This document shows, one piece after another, positions 28,786 to 40,379 of a DNA stretch of 64,000 nucleotides. Source of the stretch: Allacma fusca (lineage: Eukaryota > Arthropoda > Collembola > Symphypleona > Sminthuridae); the NCBI GenBank assembly GCA_947179485.1, contig OX359246.1, positions 40,589,632-40,653,631 of the forward strand, in the 5' to 3' direction. The notes beneath the pieces are model-generated. The model was not told the DNA's origin. It was given only the letters and a program-made list of their open reading frames with translations, and ran no database searches. The stretch's first letter is position 1, and every line of letters begins with the position of its first letter. The position numbers and the translations under genes were made by a program.

Positions 28786-30790
28786 GGAGATGCAAAGGAA
28801 AAGATGCAGCTGAAGATGCATATGATGAGGATGATGAATACAATAATCATATGATGAGATATAAGATCGTACGTGCGACACGTATTTCCATTTCTTCTGC
28901 GGTGAGGATCCAATATATTCAACAATTGTCAGAATTTTTTAAGGAATTCCTCAGCTGCTCCTTTTATTACAGTCCCCTCTGAACAATATTACACTCAGAG
29001 CTTAGAACCCTCTAGACGTAGATACATCTATCATATGGAGTGTATACACTTAAAATGTGATAATGTGCGTACAATACATTAAAATCTATATGGGAACTGG
29101 ATGATGATCATATGTTGATGTTCGTAGAAGGTGAAGGGAGCTTCATATAATTACATACATACAATCATATGTAAGTATGTACTTACAACTACAATACAAT
29201 CCTCAGGACTTGGGTGCCTCATTAGCCTCCATACACTTGATAATGCTTAATCATTGTGAGGAGCTCGGAGGACCGGCATAGTCCGCACATAATAATCACA
29301 TTAATCATCCAGACCTAATGGTAATCATTATCTTTCTCGGGACAACGTACGGTAAAGTCAGTCAGTGAGTCTTTATAGGAATGTATTTTTTTTTATCCCT
29401 CTCTCTCTGCTCGCATTTTACTAACTCTTCCTGCCTGCTCTCCTCTCAGGATAAAGTATCCTCAATCAAGATAATATTCCCCATCTTGGGTTACATTTCT
29501 CTGGTGGTGGCCGGTCCACATGGCACATGCCTTCTTCCTTTTTGCCTAAAAGTTTCATACGTAAGTATGCAGACAATCCCCATGTACATATGTACATATG
29601 TACATCTATATCTTCCTATTCAGTCAAAAGACACGGAGGTGTAACTGTACCTTGTATCTCAGGAATACATCTTCCTATACAGAACATTAAAGCTTTAGAT
29701 ATTTACTACTAACAATAAGGATAGATAGATATATGTTGAGCATGTATAGTGTCTTTCCCCTGTCACATTTTAAGGAATTTTTCACGTCTGCTGCTTTTCT
29801 TCTAAAAGTACGCGGCACTGTCTTCAGCAGTCCGTTCACTTTTTACGGTGTCTGGGTCCAGTTTTTGTGGCTCAATTTCAAAGGGATTGCTAATTACAAT
29901 TTTTAACTTTTTTCCCCATTCAAAATTTAAGGGCGTACTCATCAGAGTTTGAATTTCCTACATTTGAATTCCCATTCAAGGAAGTAAGATTCAGGGGAAA
30001 ATTCTTAAGAGCAGTGTTTAGTGCTTTAGTGCATCTGGCAGGTAAAAAAAATGTGAGGAGCTTTAATATGTTGTAGACAGAGATTTGTGGGGAGTTTTGT
30101 ATTTTAAATGTAAAGAGGTAGAGGGAAATTGACAAGACTGGAATTTAGAATGTTTGAAACAAGGATTCTTGGAGGTTGATAAAGAAACTAAGAAGACAAA
30201 TAATGTCCCAGGCGGAGCGGGACATAAAAATCATTGAGCAGTTGTTTTCGGAAAAAATATCTCCCGTGGAAGTCAAAGGACCCACTTCTGACTTGACCCT
30301 CCAATCTCATACAGGACATAGCTAGCATATTAAAGCCGGAGTAAAGTAAAGAGAGGGTGAAGTGTACCTTGCGGGCTGAGTCATAGCACTCCATAAATAA
30401 AGTAGGGACTTGTGGGCATAATCTTGACAAAAAGTACGGATAAGAAGGGCACGTCGCCACAGAGGTATGCTTAAATTGAATTGGAACGTGCTGGAGGACT
30501 CTGCATCAAGTTACCTCTCCTCAATGTTTATGTATATCTATATGTATATGCACACGATTATACTTATGTCCGCTCTTGTAAATGGACATTCCAGCCGAAC
30601 CATCCCTCACGATACGGTCGCATTCTTTTTCAAATGCATTGACCAGACTCTTTAACATTCAAACTTTAAGAGCATAATCTTGAAGGTACAAGAGCTGGCG
30701 TAGTCTGGTGCATTATGTTGTAGGAAGTTCAAGTGTCCATCTTTAGATCTAGTATTTCGTCTGCATGTGGGTAATAAGTGTGTGTGTTTT

Positions 30791-30823
<33 letters not shown>

Positions 30824-33500
30824 GGTTTATAAAAAAAGCTGGGAGCCGGGAATCCCGATAAATAAAAACATTACACGTCCATTTCACAATTCGAGTTAAC
30901 ATCACGTTATCTCGTACTTAACAACCGATAAGGCTGTTGAAGCCATCCAAAATCCCTGTTTCTATCATTACCATCAACCAAATAACCCTCAAAAAACGCC
31001 AATGACCAACTCCCATGTACTTGGAGGAAAAACACGACTCTCTAACCAGCCACTCGTTCCACTTCTTTATATCTCCTTAGTTTTAGGTATCTCATGTTAT
31101 TATTCTCCAGCCCTTGGCCTGCCTGTAATTTTTTTTTTTTACAGAGACGCTCTTCTGAAGCTCTTTAGTTCTCTGTCCCTCTCATTGCTACTGCATACAA
31201 ATTTACAGGGATAGATGTATATGATACTACCTCCCAATTATCTTAATGTGACTGGGGCTAAATACCATACCATTTTTGGATGGTTTTGAACTCCCGGTTT
31301 TCTTCTTCATTCACTATTCAAACTAATCTTCCATCCCCAGCACATCATACAAAACACTCGTCTTACAAAATACTCAGAGACATTTATATTTTTTAATATT
31401 TTTAGTTTACAACAAGGAACATTTGAAAATGTCCCTGCTCTTTGACAATAATGCTACAAAATTCCAATCCTCCTGCTTTTACAAACGCTATTGTATCTTA
31501 CATATTAAAGAGAGTACACTATACGTAAGATGTGTAAAAACAAGAAAATGATTCCAAGGGGAAAGTACTTTACAGTTAATTGTAAGTGATGTGAACTTGA
31601 ATCATTTTTATTACCATTTGTAATTATGTATACCCTTGTAAATTATTATGTACAGCTGTATCTAACTATGGTTCGAAATACAACAATTGAAATGATTTTT
31701 ATTTTCCTTTGGGTGGGGGGGGGGCAGTGCAGTAATAATAATAATTGTATTAAAAAAGGACAGATTTTAAAATTTAAGTGAGACTCTTTTGGTACTGTGT
31801 GTTCCAAATTAAAATTCCGGCTCCCTATCTTTGCTTGCACACAGGTAGCATTTAATGTGTTTGCGTGAGGAAGGGATTCCTGTGCGTGGCTCACTCGCAG
31901 TCAGTAAGCTCCCAGGCTCCTGAGCAATTCAAAAGGTTTGAATGGAAGGGAATATTTGCCATCAAATGTAAAAGGAGGGCTCATATAGGAAGAGATGTAG
32001 CAAACAGATATGGTCATCGGAATTTATGGTGAAAATTTCATACAAAGCAATTCCTTTCCATGGGAGCTAGTGTTAAATGTATATTGATGCATAATTGTAT
32101 GTGCTCTTAAGTGTATGTGTATATTTGTGTGTGTGTGTGTGTATTTATGTGTGTGTGTGTGCGTATACTTACGGATCTGCGGTGCATTGTGGATCTGTAT
32201 ATAGTTAATCATAAATATTGTGTACATTGTTACAGAATTGAATGCAGAGTCTGATGCAGAGGCCAGGCCCTGCTATACCACCTATTGTGTACCTTATACC
32301 CACTTGACACTTCTCACCTTTATGCCTCTTAACATATGCTCATTTATAATGAGGAAAAAATAGCCCACACAATTTTTTCCCCCTTGCAGGTGCTACACTG
32401 TCGAAAGTCACTTGAGAAAGAGAATGACACACGTGAAAATATATTGTCAATTGTTGTACGATTTCCCCTTCCATGCTCTGTCAAAAATCTTGCAATGGGA
32501 GAGACCCAACTAAAGAAAGAAATTCCCTCGCCAACCCTTTAACTTTGACCTTTCCCTTACATTTAATTGTGGGCCTTCCCCATATAACTATATATTTTAT
32601 GGACAGGGACAATACTGCTCCTAATGCTGGCTCTCTATCCCTCCACCTCTCTGACATAACATGTACATACATAATTATATCCATGCGTCTGTATATACAT
32701 ATAGATACAATTCTACATATGTACCTATACACTTGCATTGCATTAGTAGAGGAACTTCTCTACGTACCATAAAATCTCAGGTATTCCGTTCTGGTAAGGA
32801 TGAGAAACGATAGAATCAACAATGATGCTATCAATTTAAAAAGAGCAAAAGGGATGGGTCTCTTGATTTGTGTACGAGTCATTTTCTTTCGTGAGAATCT
32901 ACGGTGTAATCAAAGGGTGTACAATGTACGAGTACAAGTGAAACTTGAGACTTTCAGGTGTATCTTCTCTCATACTCTTCCCTCATACTTTATACTGTCG
33001 CTATCGTTAGAATCCCCCACCATTGTCTCCGCAAGAGACACTTATCTTACTCACAAGGAGGAATTTGTAATAATTCTAATAAGGAATCAATTGGACTTCC
33101 AAGTAATTATAATATCTCCGTCAGAAAAAATAATAATAATTCTTCTCCAATAATTACCACATCTAAGGCTTCAGAGTATCTTCACACATTCACAGATCAT
33201 TGCAATTTTTAAAAATTCCCAGTAAATACCAGAATTTTATTTTTATGGGGATATAATTACCGCAAATTTTTATATAATTGCATTTAAAAGAATTTTGTTT
33301 GCTTCCTGTACCTTCAAACAGTGTCCACAATTACGACAGAGGACGAAGATAGAATCATCTAATTTGGAGTAGCGAGTGGAGAAGTTCACAGCTGGGAGTC
33401 CATGGCGATGAAATTGTCCACCTCCGGAATGACTATTTGATGAAGAGCCTCTCTCAAAATTTAAATCAATCCAACTACTCAAACCAGCCCATCGGCCCAT
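8824..33500 (-). CDS. SH2-domain adaptor-like protein, seven exons
   Basis: Rebuilt from exons 33500-33312, 30649-30564, 30422-30368, 16385-15589, 15144-14686, 11913-11742 and 9015-8824, all with AG/GT borders and matching phases, giving about 649 aa. Residues 1-110 are Cys-containing (CRNCGHC near residue 55) and match no family I know. Residues 111-520 are Ser/Thr-rich with a basic, coiled-looking start (NHRLQKMSRNIVNN). Residues 522 to about 620 are an SH2 domain: opening Trp in APWFQAGIPRE, the phosphotyrosine-binding Arg547 in FIVRES, and a closing half (LITHHSVMPELLPCPL) that resembles tensin-type SH2 domains. SH2 domains bind phosphotyrosine, so a cytoplasmic signalling adaptor role is inferred. 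No kinase, phosphatase or GAP domain is visible. The last exon can be read to a TGA at 8,824 or spliced at a strong donor (AGG|GTGAGC, 8,898), so a longer isoform is possible. Further exons could lie in the 14-kb third intron. The SH2 part is firm; the linkage of the first three exons is less so. Confidence 0.68.
11267..11307. repeat. (TC)n microsatellite
   Basis: Pure TC dinucleotide run inside the sixth intron of the SH2 gene. Confidence 0.95.
14609..14634. repeat. (GT)n microsatellite
   Basis: Pure GT run about 50 bp downstream (in gene orientation) of the splice donor at 14,685 of the SH2 gene. Confidence 0.95.
15301..15410. repeat. Degenerate short tandem repeat
   Basis: About 40-45-bp units sharing the words TCCTTAACAATA, TTTCGTCCCAA and AATCAAA are repeated two to three times with drift. 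The array lies in the 444-bp intron between the fourth and fifth exons of the SH2 gene. Confidence 0.6.
19477..19533. repeat. (CA)n microsatellite with 10-bp superstructure
   Basis: A CA run in which a T recurs every ten bases (CACACACACT repeated), giving a higher-order repeat. Confidence 0.9.
23248..23279. repeat. (TC)n microsatellite
   Basis: Pure TC dinucleotide run within the large intron of the SH2 gene. Confidence 0.95.
24261..24286. repeat. (CT)n microsatellite
   Basis: CT run preceded directly by an oligo-T tract. Confidence 0.95.
25959..25999. repeat. (GA)n microsatellite
   Basis: GA run with a few AAG interruptions at its start. Confidence 0.9.
28750..28790. repeat. (GA)n microsatellite
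   Basis: GA run interrupted by one AAG step and ending in GGGAGA. Confidence 0.9.
30779..30821. repeat. (GT)n microsatellite
   Basis: GT run with one TTTTTAT interruption, about 130 bp upstream (in gene orientation) of the second exon of the SH2 gene. Confidence 0.9.
32126..32163. repeat. (GT)n microsatellite
   Basis: Two GT runs separated by ATTTAT, in the first intron of the SH2 gene. Confidence 0.9.
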
Positions 33501-35570
33501 CGCACGAAAACCTTAACAAATTCTCACATGCTCACAAATTATAGATATACTCCACAAGCCTCAGTTTTTCACACTCTGTCAGGACGACGACACCCCAACC
33601 AAAAATAACAATCAACCAACACAAGGCTATCTTAATTTAAATTCTTAAAATTTGTTCCTTCAATTAACAGCACTTGGGTCTTGAATGTGTCTTCAATTTT
33701 ATAGTAACTCTCCTGTGTTGCTCTCTCTCTCTATTCTTTACACTCCAAGAAGAGAACTGACTCAGGACATTTCCCCATTAAGCCCAATGGGGAGAGAAAA
33801 AAAAAGGAAATGCAAAAAGGATCCGAACACTGGAGAGGGAATGAGAATAAAATCCTCTCTGAACATACACACACACATAACAAACTGCTTTTGAAGCTCC
33901 AAAGGGATATAAGATGGTGTGTGTCTGCTCGTGGGAACAGTCAGACTTGGACTGCATGGATGAACCAACACCGCATCCTCCTTCATGGTCGTTGCATTAC
34001 TTTTTAACTCCTGTGAGTCTCTTCTTATTTCCTATACAGAGGATACAGACAGGCAGTCAACCTATAGATATTCCCAACTTATACAATTCCAACGAGAGTT
34101 CCTCCAACCAACCAACCAACCCTCCTCCATCCATCCATCCAGCCGAGAGTGAAGTTGAGGAGCCCGCTATAATAATAATAATATACGGAGGAATTTCAAC
34201 GCGGCATACCTTACTCATCTCATTCCTCAGAGACTTTGTATGTAATTCCCATCGTCTCCATATACAAGTCTGCTCCCAACTTTTAAAAGTACTTTTTTTC
34301 TCTTGCAATAATTCTAGTACAAGGAGTAACATTACAGATATTGTACATAGATATATAAGTATATGTATCTACATATTGAACTTCCCTTAATTCCCTGCTC
34401 ATTCCTATAAGGAATTACACATTTCTCCACCAAACACACACTTTGAAGTTTAAAGGATTTAAAAAGGAGTATGTTTTTCTGAAGGATACACTTTACTTGA
34501 CGCAAATAAAAGCTCAAGTGTAAAATTGCATGAAAAGCATGTAATACAAGTGCACCCATCTTTGTTTGTAGAGCGTAGGGATAATTACTACATGTACAGA
34601 TATGTAGATACATATATGTGTATCCCTGAGTTGTACACCTTAAAGGCACTGGAATATTCTCTTACAGCTTTTTGTCTATGTTGGAAGTTAACTCTGATGA
34701 TTGTGTATAGACAGACGCAAATTCCAAAGTGTAGAAACTCAGTTTTGTTATACTAATTACTAGTACCAGCGTGTATAGCTTCATGGCCTCTTGAATTCCA
34801 TACATGTACATATATGTATCTATAACAATTACAGCTAAACACTATAACGGATTTAGTCCGCTCTGAAATCAAGCCTATAAAAGTCTCTATATCCAGTGAA
34901 TATAATATACAATCATACATATAAAGATATGTAACAATGCCTACAAGCTGCGATCTCGCTGAAAGATTCATCATCAACAAATACCAAACACCTTGACATT
35001 GACGAAGGATTTCAATTTCTAAATTTTTTCCCCCCACAAAACATACATAGAATTCAGTCACATACTTTACGCATATTTTTCTACAAGGTCTCTCTTTGTA
35101 AAAAATGACGAGACCATTTATTTTTTTTTGTATTGAGTTGAATGTCAAACATTTTGGGTATTGTACTTATTATTTTTGTTACATAATAATAAATTATTAC
35201 AGTATTTTTTTAAAATTCTTTTAACATTTTTTAACTCATCTGTAAAACATTCGTTTAACATTTGCCTCATGGGATAACTGCTATGGGAATTTTATAAGGG
35301 CAGAGTGTGAATGCTCATATGTATCTATAGTTAATTTTGTGGATATATGGCAATAATTTTATAATTACGTAGATACATAATAACAACCGTCCCGTGAAAT
35401 GTTATTTCATTGAACTTGAGTCAGTGTGAATTTTAGTAAGTGGAGAGGAAGGCAAAAATCTTACATAAAATCCAGGTGAGAAAACACGACATGCAGGGAT
35501 GTAATCTAATACAAAAGAACTCAAGGTTCAACCTTACATTATTGCCTTTCTTCAATCTTCAAGTGTATGA

Positions 35571-35572
<2 letters not shown>

Positions 35573-35619
<47 letters not shown>

Positions 35620-35646
35620 CCTCTCTCTTGCTCTCTCTGTCTCTCT
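35573..35646. repeat. (TC)n microsatellite
   Basis: Long CT/TC run, the longest dinucleotide array in the window, with CCC and TTG interruptions towards its right end. Confidence 0.95.
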
Positions 35647-36067
35647 CATGATGCTCAGGCATCTTCCTCCATGTGTAGGTACTCCAAGTACGCGAAGACA
35701 TAAGCCCCCGTTATATTTGAAAACATTCCACCTGCTGTATAGTGTCAGACTCACCAATGTAATAAGATACGGAACAAAAACCAACCCCGATGGTTCTTCC
35801 TTGCGACTCTGAAGCGAAAAAAAAACTTGATCATTCATATATATTTATATGAAACTCATCTGAAAGAAAGGAGGCGACCCATGCTCAAGAATCATATTAA
35901 TCAAGACGCAAGTCACTCTATATAGTTACAATCGCAAATGAACTATTTGATCCCATAGGACTTTTGAAGTCCCTCTCCTTGTAATTCGATCCTCGTAATA
36001 TAATAATTAAACGTTGCAAAAATATTAATTACTCAAATCCCGCTACTCTGATTGTTATGCATTACCC

Positions 36068-36086
36068 GCACACACACACACACACA
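36068..36086. repeat. (CA)n microsatellite
   Basis: Short pure CA run. Confidence 0.9.
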
Positions 36087-38173
36087 TCCCTCAACTCATA
36101 CTCTTATCTTCCCATATATATCAAACCCGTGGATGGGAAACTTAAAGAAACGGTAGATACTATACCTACTCCCATGTAAATCCCCGTCTGATCAACTATA
36201 ATGGAGAAATGGGCATCGAACCTGAGAGAGTCGATTTACAATACAACTTTGGTAGGAAACTGTTGAGGCGCAAGTGGGAAAAAATGAAGTAAAACGATTT
36301 CGAAAATCGATCAATCGCTTAACCTTTTCCTTTCAAGTGCTTGTAACTAATGGTCAAACCACAATTGAGGCTTTTACAAGCAAACACCAGCCAACCACAG
36401 GATCCATGCATGTGTGAAATTATAAGTATGTAGAGAAATGATGTATCTGCTGATATGCCGTATGGGACTTTTACACATATGTACATACATACATAGAACA
36501 TATATGATCAGAATCTTTTCCAAGTTTTATCCCCACACACCAAAGCTATTATGTATACATACGTAATTATTATATTGCACTATAGGTTTTTACAACACCT
36601 TCCTTTTTTTTGTGCTTCGAGGAACTTTCTATGTATTGATCATCCGATTACTTTTTATAAGATTTTGTGCATACTTTACACACCTTGTACGTCCGTATGT
36701 ATCTACATATATGGTAATTCCTGTATGTTACATAGAAAGAGAGCTCTGGACTCTTGAAACCTATGAGTTTTATATTTGAGGCTATTGGAATGTGGTGTGA
36801 TAATGAATTATGCACTTGAAAGGGACTTCCTTTTGGGGGGATAATAAAAATCTGGAATTAATCATGATCCTTACGTAATCCATACAAGCGAGGGGGATAT
36901 TACTTGCCATTTTTGCACTTTGACATAATCATTGCCAATCAGAGGTGTCTGTGGCCCCAGTGACTCTGACTACGAGTGAGCAACATATCAATTCTTATTA
37001 TTAGAGGTGTCAATGCCTCATCATAATTTGATTTCCAAAAACTGGTTTTCCTCTCTCAATTCAAATGACATGGTGGAGCAAATGTGTATCCATGTACAAT
37101 GTATGTATGTACATATGTACATAGATGCTATAAGCATAATAAAATCTACGTATGTAGCTCCAATGGAAAGGGTCCAAATCCAGGAGTTGTAATAAGTTTC
37201 TATACTTATAAGATCATGATCAGACCAGTGATATTTACAGTTTCAACAGAGTCCTCCCTTGTTGTTCAACTCTCAATGAGCCTCATACTATACAATAAAA
37301 CATGATTTGATGTCCACACCTTAACTCTTGCTTTTCAACGGGGCTAAATCAAGCTTTGTCATTTGGAGGGATGGGAGCAGAACAGGTGGAAGTTTAATAA
37401 TATAATTAAGATTTTATTTCCATTTGGCACTCGTAATCTCAACTCCTGTATGTATGTAATTATTCCTACAGGAATAAACGAGCAGGAGCTATTTTCGTAA
37501 TCCAATGGTAACAGGTTCATTTCAAATGATAACCATACTCACAATGTTGGCACAGCCTTCCAGTGAGTGTAATAATTAATGCTGTTTGAGTCAATAATGA
37601 ATGTACGTTCATACTCGGTTATTGTGCCTTGCTTATTTTGCAATTTATGAATAAAAGGATGTGGCAATATAAAAATAGTTTTTGTAATTTTAAGTAGAAA
37701 TAAATGTACACAGGACCGGATCATATATGTATGCAATCATGTATTGAATAATTACTAGGATTTCAATTGGCTCATATATGATTGACTCAATGCAGTTTAT
37801 ACAGTCATGGTTGGGAAGATTTTGAGACTGTGGATTCCAAAGCTGACACTGACATGAATGAAGGGCGGGATCTTGAAGGAAATTCAAGAAATGATGGTTA
37901 TAGTGATCAGAGGTTTGATGGAAGGGTTACTTACTTCTAGGTTTGTAAAATCCTAGAACATATGCTTACATTTAGCTTGGGACTCCAGATCTGAAGGGAC
38001 GTGTCATGTCATCCACATGTGATGGGAGAAACGCTACTGTGAAGGAGAAAAGAAAAAGCAATATGTCTAGTGTAAGGACGTATAATCAGAATGTCACAAT
38101 CTGAGCGGCACGCCAATGAGGACGTAATTACAGGAGCTCTGATTGTATATGCATGTACCCTGTATGTACATAT

Positions 38174-38177
38174 GTAT
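38174..38177. repeat. Target-site duplication, left copy
   Basis: GTAT directly before the left LTR, matching GTAT at 48,277-48,280 directly after the right LTR. A 4-bp duplication is within the usual range for Ty3/Gypsy integrases. Confidence 0.8.
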
Positions 38178-38711
38178 TGTTATTATTAATGTTGTAGTTG
38201 ATGGGTTCGTTATGAGAAAAATGTAATTATGAGCCGATCATGGAAATAAAAAGGGAATATTGATGATTTTGAGAGTGTGAGTATGAGATGATGGGGAAAT
38301 GTAGACGGTAGGGAATTCACACACTTGGAGTGAGGGATTGCGGGTTATGGTCTCTAGATACGAGAAATAAGACGCGTATGTGCGTATATGTAGTTACTCA
38401 CGAGATATACTTTATTCACGTATAGTGCGTAGATTTGATACACTGTGTTCGTCTCTTGCGTGTGCTCTTGCTTGTGTTCAGCACGAGATCTGGAATTCCT
38501 CTCCTCTTCGTGCCTACGGAGGCACGAAGTTTTATACGGAGGTGAGCTCACAAGAGCCCACCTCCAGTATTTTCTTTAGAATTCATTTTAACCAATAATG
38601 TTAAGTTAGGGCAGGTACCTAACGTAATTTTCATGTTTTTATAACTGGGTAGTATAGGTATGTATGCTGATTACATGTATTAAAAGTTGCAAAGTTAAAT
38701 ATTGATTAACA
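38178..38711 (-). repeat. 3' LTR
   Basis: 534 bp with TG...CA ends, offset from the other LTR by exactly 9,565 bp and identical to it by eye. As the 3' copy it supplies the polyadenylation signal. Confidence 0.95.
38411..38416 (-). terminator. Polyadenylation signal in the 3' LTR
   Basis: AATAAA on the minus strand, roughly 115 nt downstream of the TATA box in the LTR. It is placed so that a transcript begun just after the TATA box would have an R region of about 100 nt. Confidence 0.6.
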
Positions 38712-40379
38712 TGAATTGGGGAAGGCGAAACGATGTCCTCATCGTTTAAAATGTTAGGCAATGAAAAATGTCGAACTTTGTCATGGAATTTTTTGCTGTT
38801 GTTGTTATTTTAGGCCGCTTCTATTTTGAAGTGGGACGACGTAGTTTCTTTTTCCTTGCGTCTTCATTGCTTGTAGTCTTTCTGTTTGAGTTTGAACACG
38901 AAAATCATTCTCCGCAATATTATTCTTTAAAGTATTATCATTCTAACGTATAATATTCATATTAAAATGTATAATTTCATTAGAACATTATTAGTTGTAA
39001 ACAGTAGTAGTACAAATAGTCAATATATACTTCCTGGAGTGGCAGAAAATTCTGTCCACAGAATTCTAAAATAGTATAGAGTACAATTTGGAAGGGGATA
39101 ATTGCTAGATGGAGACTTTGTACACGGTGAGTAACAATTTTTCTATGGGATTATGGAGATTGGAATTTGAAAAGGAGTTTATATTATTGAATTAAAGTGT
39201 GTGTATAATAGATTTTACAGAATTTTTGTGTGTATACAGGGTGTCTAATTGGAAGTGACGAAATGTAGTGATCAAGTACAATTTCTGGAAATGAAGAAAA
39301 ATATGTTGGGAGCTGCAGCTCATAGTACATAGGTATAGAATTAAGACAAAAATTGCTAAGTGTGTAATATAAGAATGTGATATGTGAGAACTATGTGAAA
39401 GTGTTTGTGAAGTTAGGAAAGATTGTTAGTCATGAAATATAATAATTTTTTTTTTTGTAATTTTCTTGGTAGATGACTTGCAATTGTCATGGCGTCCCAT
39501 GTGTGGTTGCAGTTGGAGTTGTCATCATAGAGGGTGCTCACCTGAGCATCCGTGAATGTGGGTCATGTTGCGAAGTCTGCTATAGTCAATGGAAATTTGT
39601 TCTGGAACTCAGAATAAATACATATTAGTAAATCTGTCAGCAATATAATGTTGTTGTGCAATTTCATTGTTTTTGCAGATGGGGTCCGTGTCGCAGAACT
39701 AGTCAAGATATCAGAGCAAGATATTTAACTAAGATAGTTATTGTATAGGGTGCATGATACAATTTTCCGGAAAAGCATGATGATGTGTAGACTTGAATTT
39801 GCTTGCATGTCGTGATTAGCTTGGCGTATTAACAAACGTGTGTAAATCATATGGTAAGTTGAAGATCACGTCTTCGGATGGGATGTTTGACACGGTGTTA
39901 TATAATAAAATCATAAGTTTGTTGAAGATCATGTCCTTGGATGAGATGTTTGACATTGCATAGGTTAAGGTTCATATGGTTGTTGAGGATCTAGTCTTTG
40001 GACAGGATGCTTGACGTTGATAATTATAAGGTGCATAAGGTAGTTGAGGATCCAGTCTTTGGACAGGATGCTTGACGTTGATAATTATAAGGTGCATAAG
40101 GTAGTTGAGGATCCAGTCTTTGGACAGGATGCTTGACATTGCTGAATGAGTGAGCCTGTCGTAGAGGGGTCACGCCAAATTTTTTCGGGAACAAATACTT
40201 TGAAAATTTTGAGGGTAAGAGAGGTCAGTGACCTTATAGTAGCATCATGTAGTGTTTTGAAGTTGTGATTTGTAAACGACTCCGAAATAGGAGTTAGGGT
40301 TGTGGGGTGGAATTAAATTGCTGTTGCAACAGAAGGGTTGTTCATATTGCATGTATTTTAAATGAAGCTGAAGGTTATG
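38712..40379 (-). other. 3' noncoding region of the retrotransposon
   Basis: The 1.67 kb between the pol stop and the 3' LTR holds no long minus-strand frame and nothing env-like. It contains the 61-bp tandem array (39,858-40,163) and, next to the LTR, a perfect hairpin (AAACGATG/CATCGTTT, 38,728-38,747). The bases directly before the 3' LTR on the coding strand read CGCCTTCCCCAATTCA, pyrimidine-rich where a polypurine tract is expected. Confidence 0.75.
39858..40163. repeat. Tandem array, about five 61-bp units
   Basis: Units begin GTTGARGATC at 39,858, 39,921, 39,982, 40,043 and 40,104 (spacing 63, 61, 61, 61). The last two or three units are nearly identical (shared words TCTTTGGACAGGATGCTTGAC and TAATTATAAGGTGCATAAGG) and the first two are diverged. 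This gradient suggests recent amplification from the right side. It lies inside the retrotransposon's 3' noncoding region. Confidence 0.9.

Larger units (their letters stand above)
16386..30367 (-). other. About 14-kb intron of the SH2 gene
   Basis: No exon could be recognised here with confidence on either strand. The stretch contains CA, TC and GA microsatellites and short unsupported open frames. The flanking exons are both phase 0, so any skipped or alternative exon would need a length divisible by three to keep the frame. Confidence 0.45.
33501..38173. other. Gene-free stretch upstream of the SH2 gene
   Basis: I see no supportable gene here. The part just right of 33,500 should carry the 5' UTR and promoter of the SH2 gene; a minus-strand in-frame TAA lies five codons before its ATG, consistent with a true start. 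A (CCAA)n/(CCAT)n patch lies at 34,104-34,141, with TC and CA microsatellites further on. Confidence 0.5.

Noticed and set aside
34043-34170. Coding-like Pro/Ser frame after a TATACAG acceptor
   Set aside because: Most of it is generated by (CCAA)n/(CCAT)n and (ATA)n repeats, and no partner exon was found.
38768-38953. Hydrophobic 61-codon plus-strand frame inside the element
   Set aside because: Antisense to the element, short and Phe-rich; not an env and not supported by any motif.
39858-40163. CRISPR-like array
   Set aside because: The units are directly adjacent with no unique spacers, and the setting is a eukaryotic retrotransposon.
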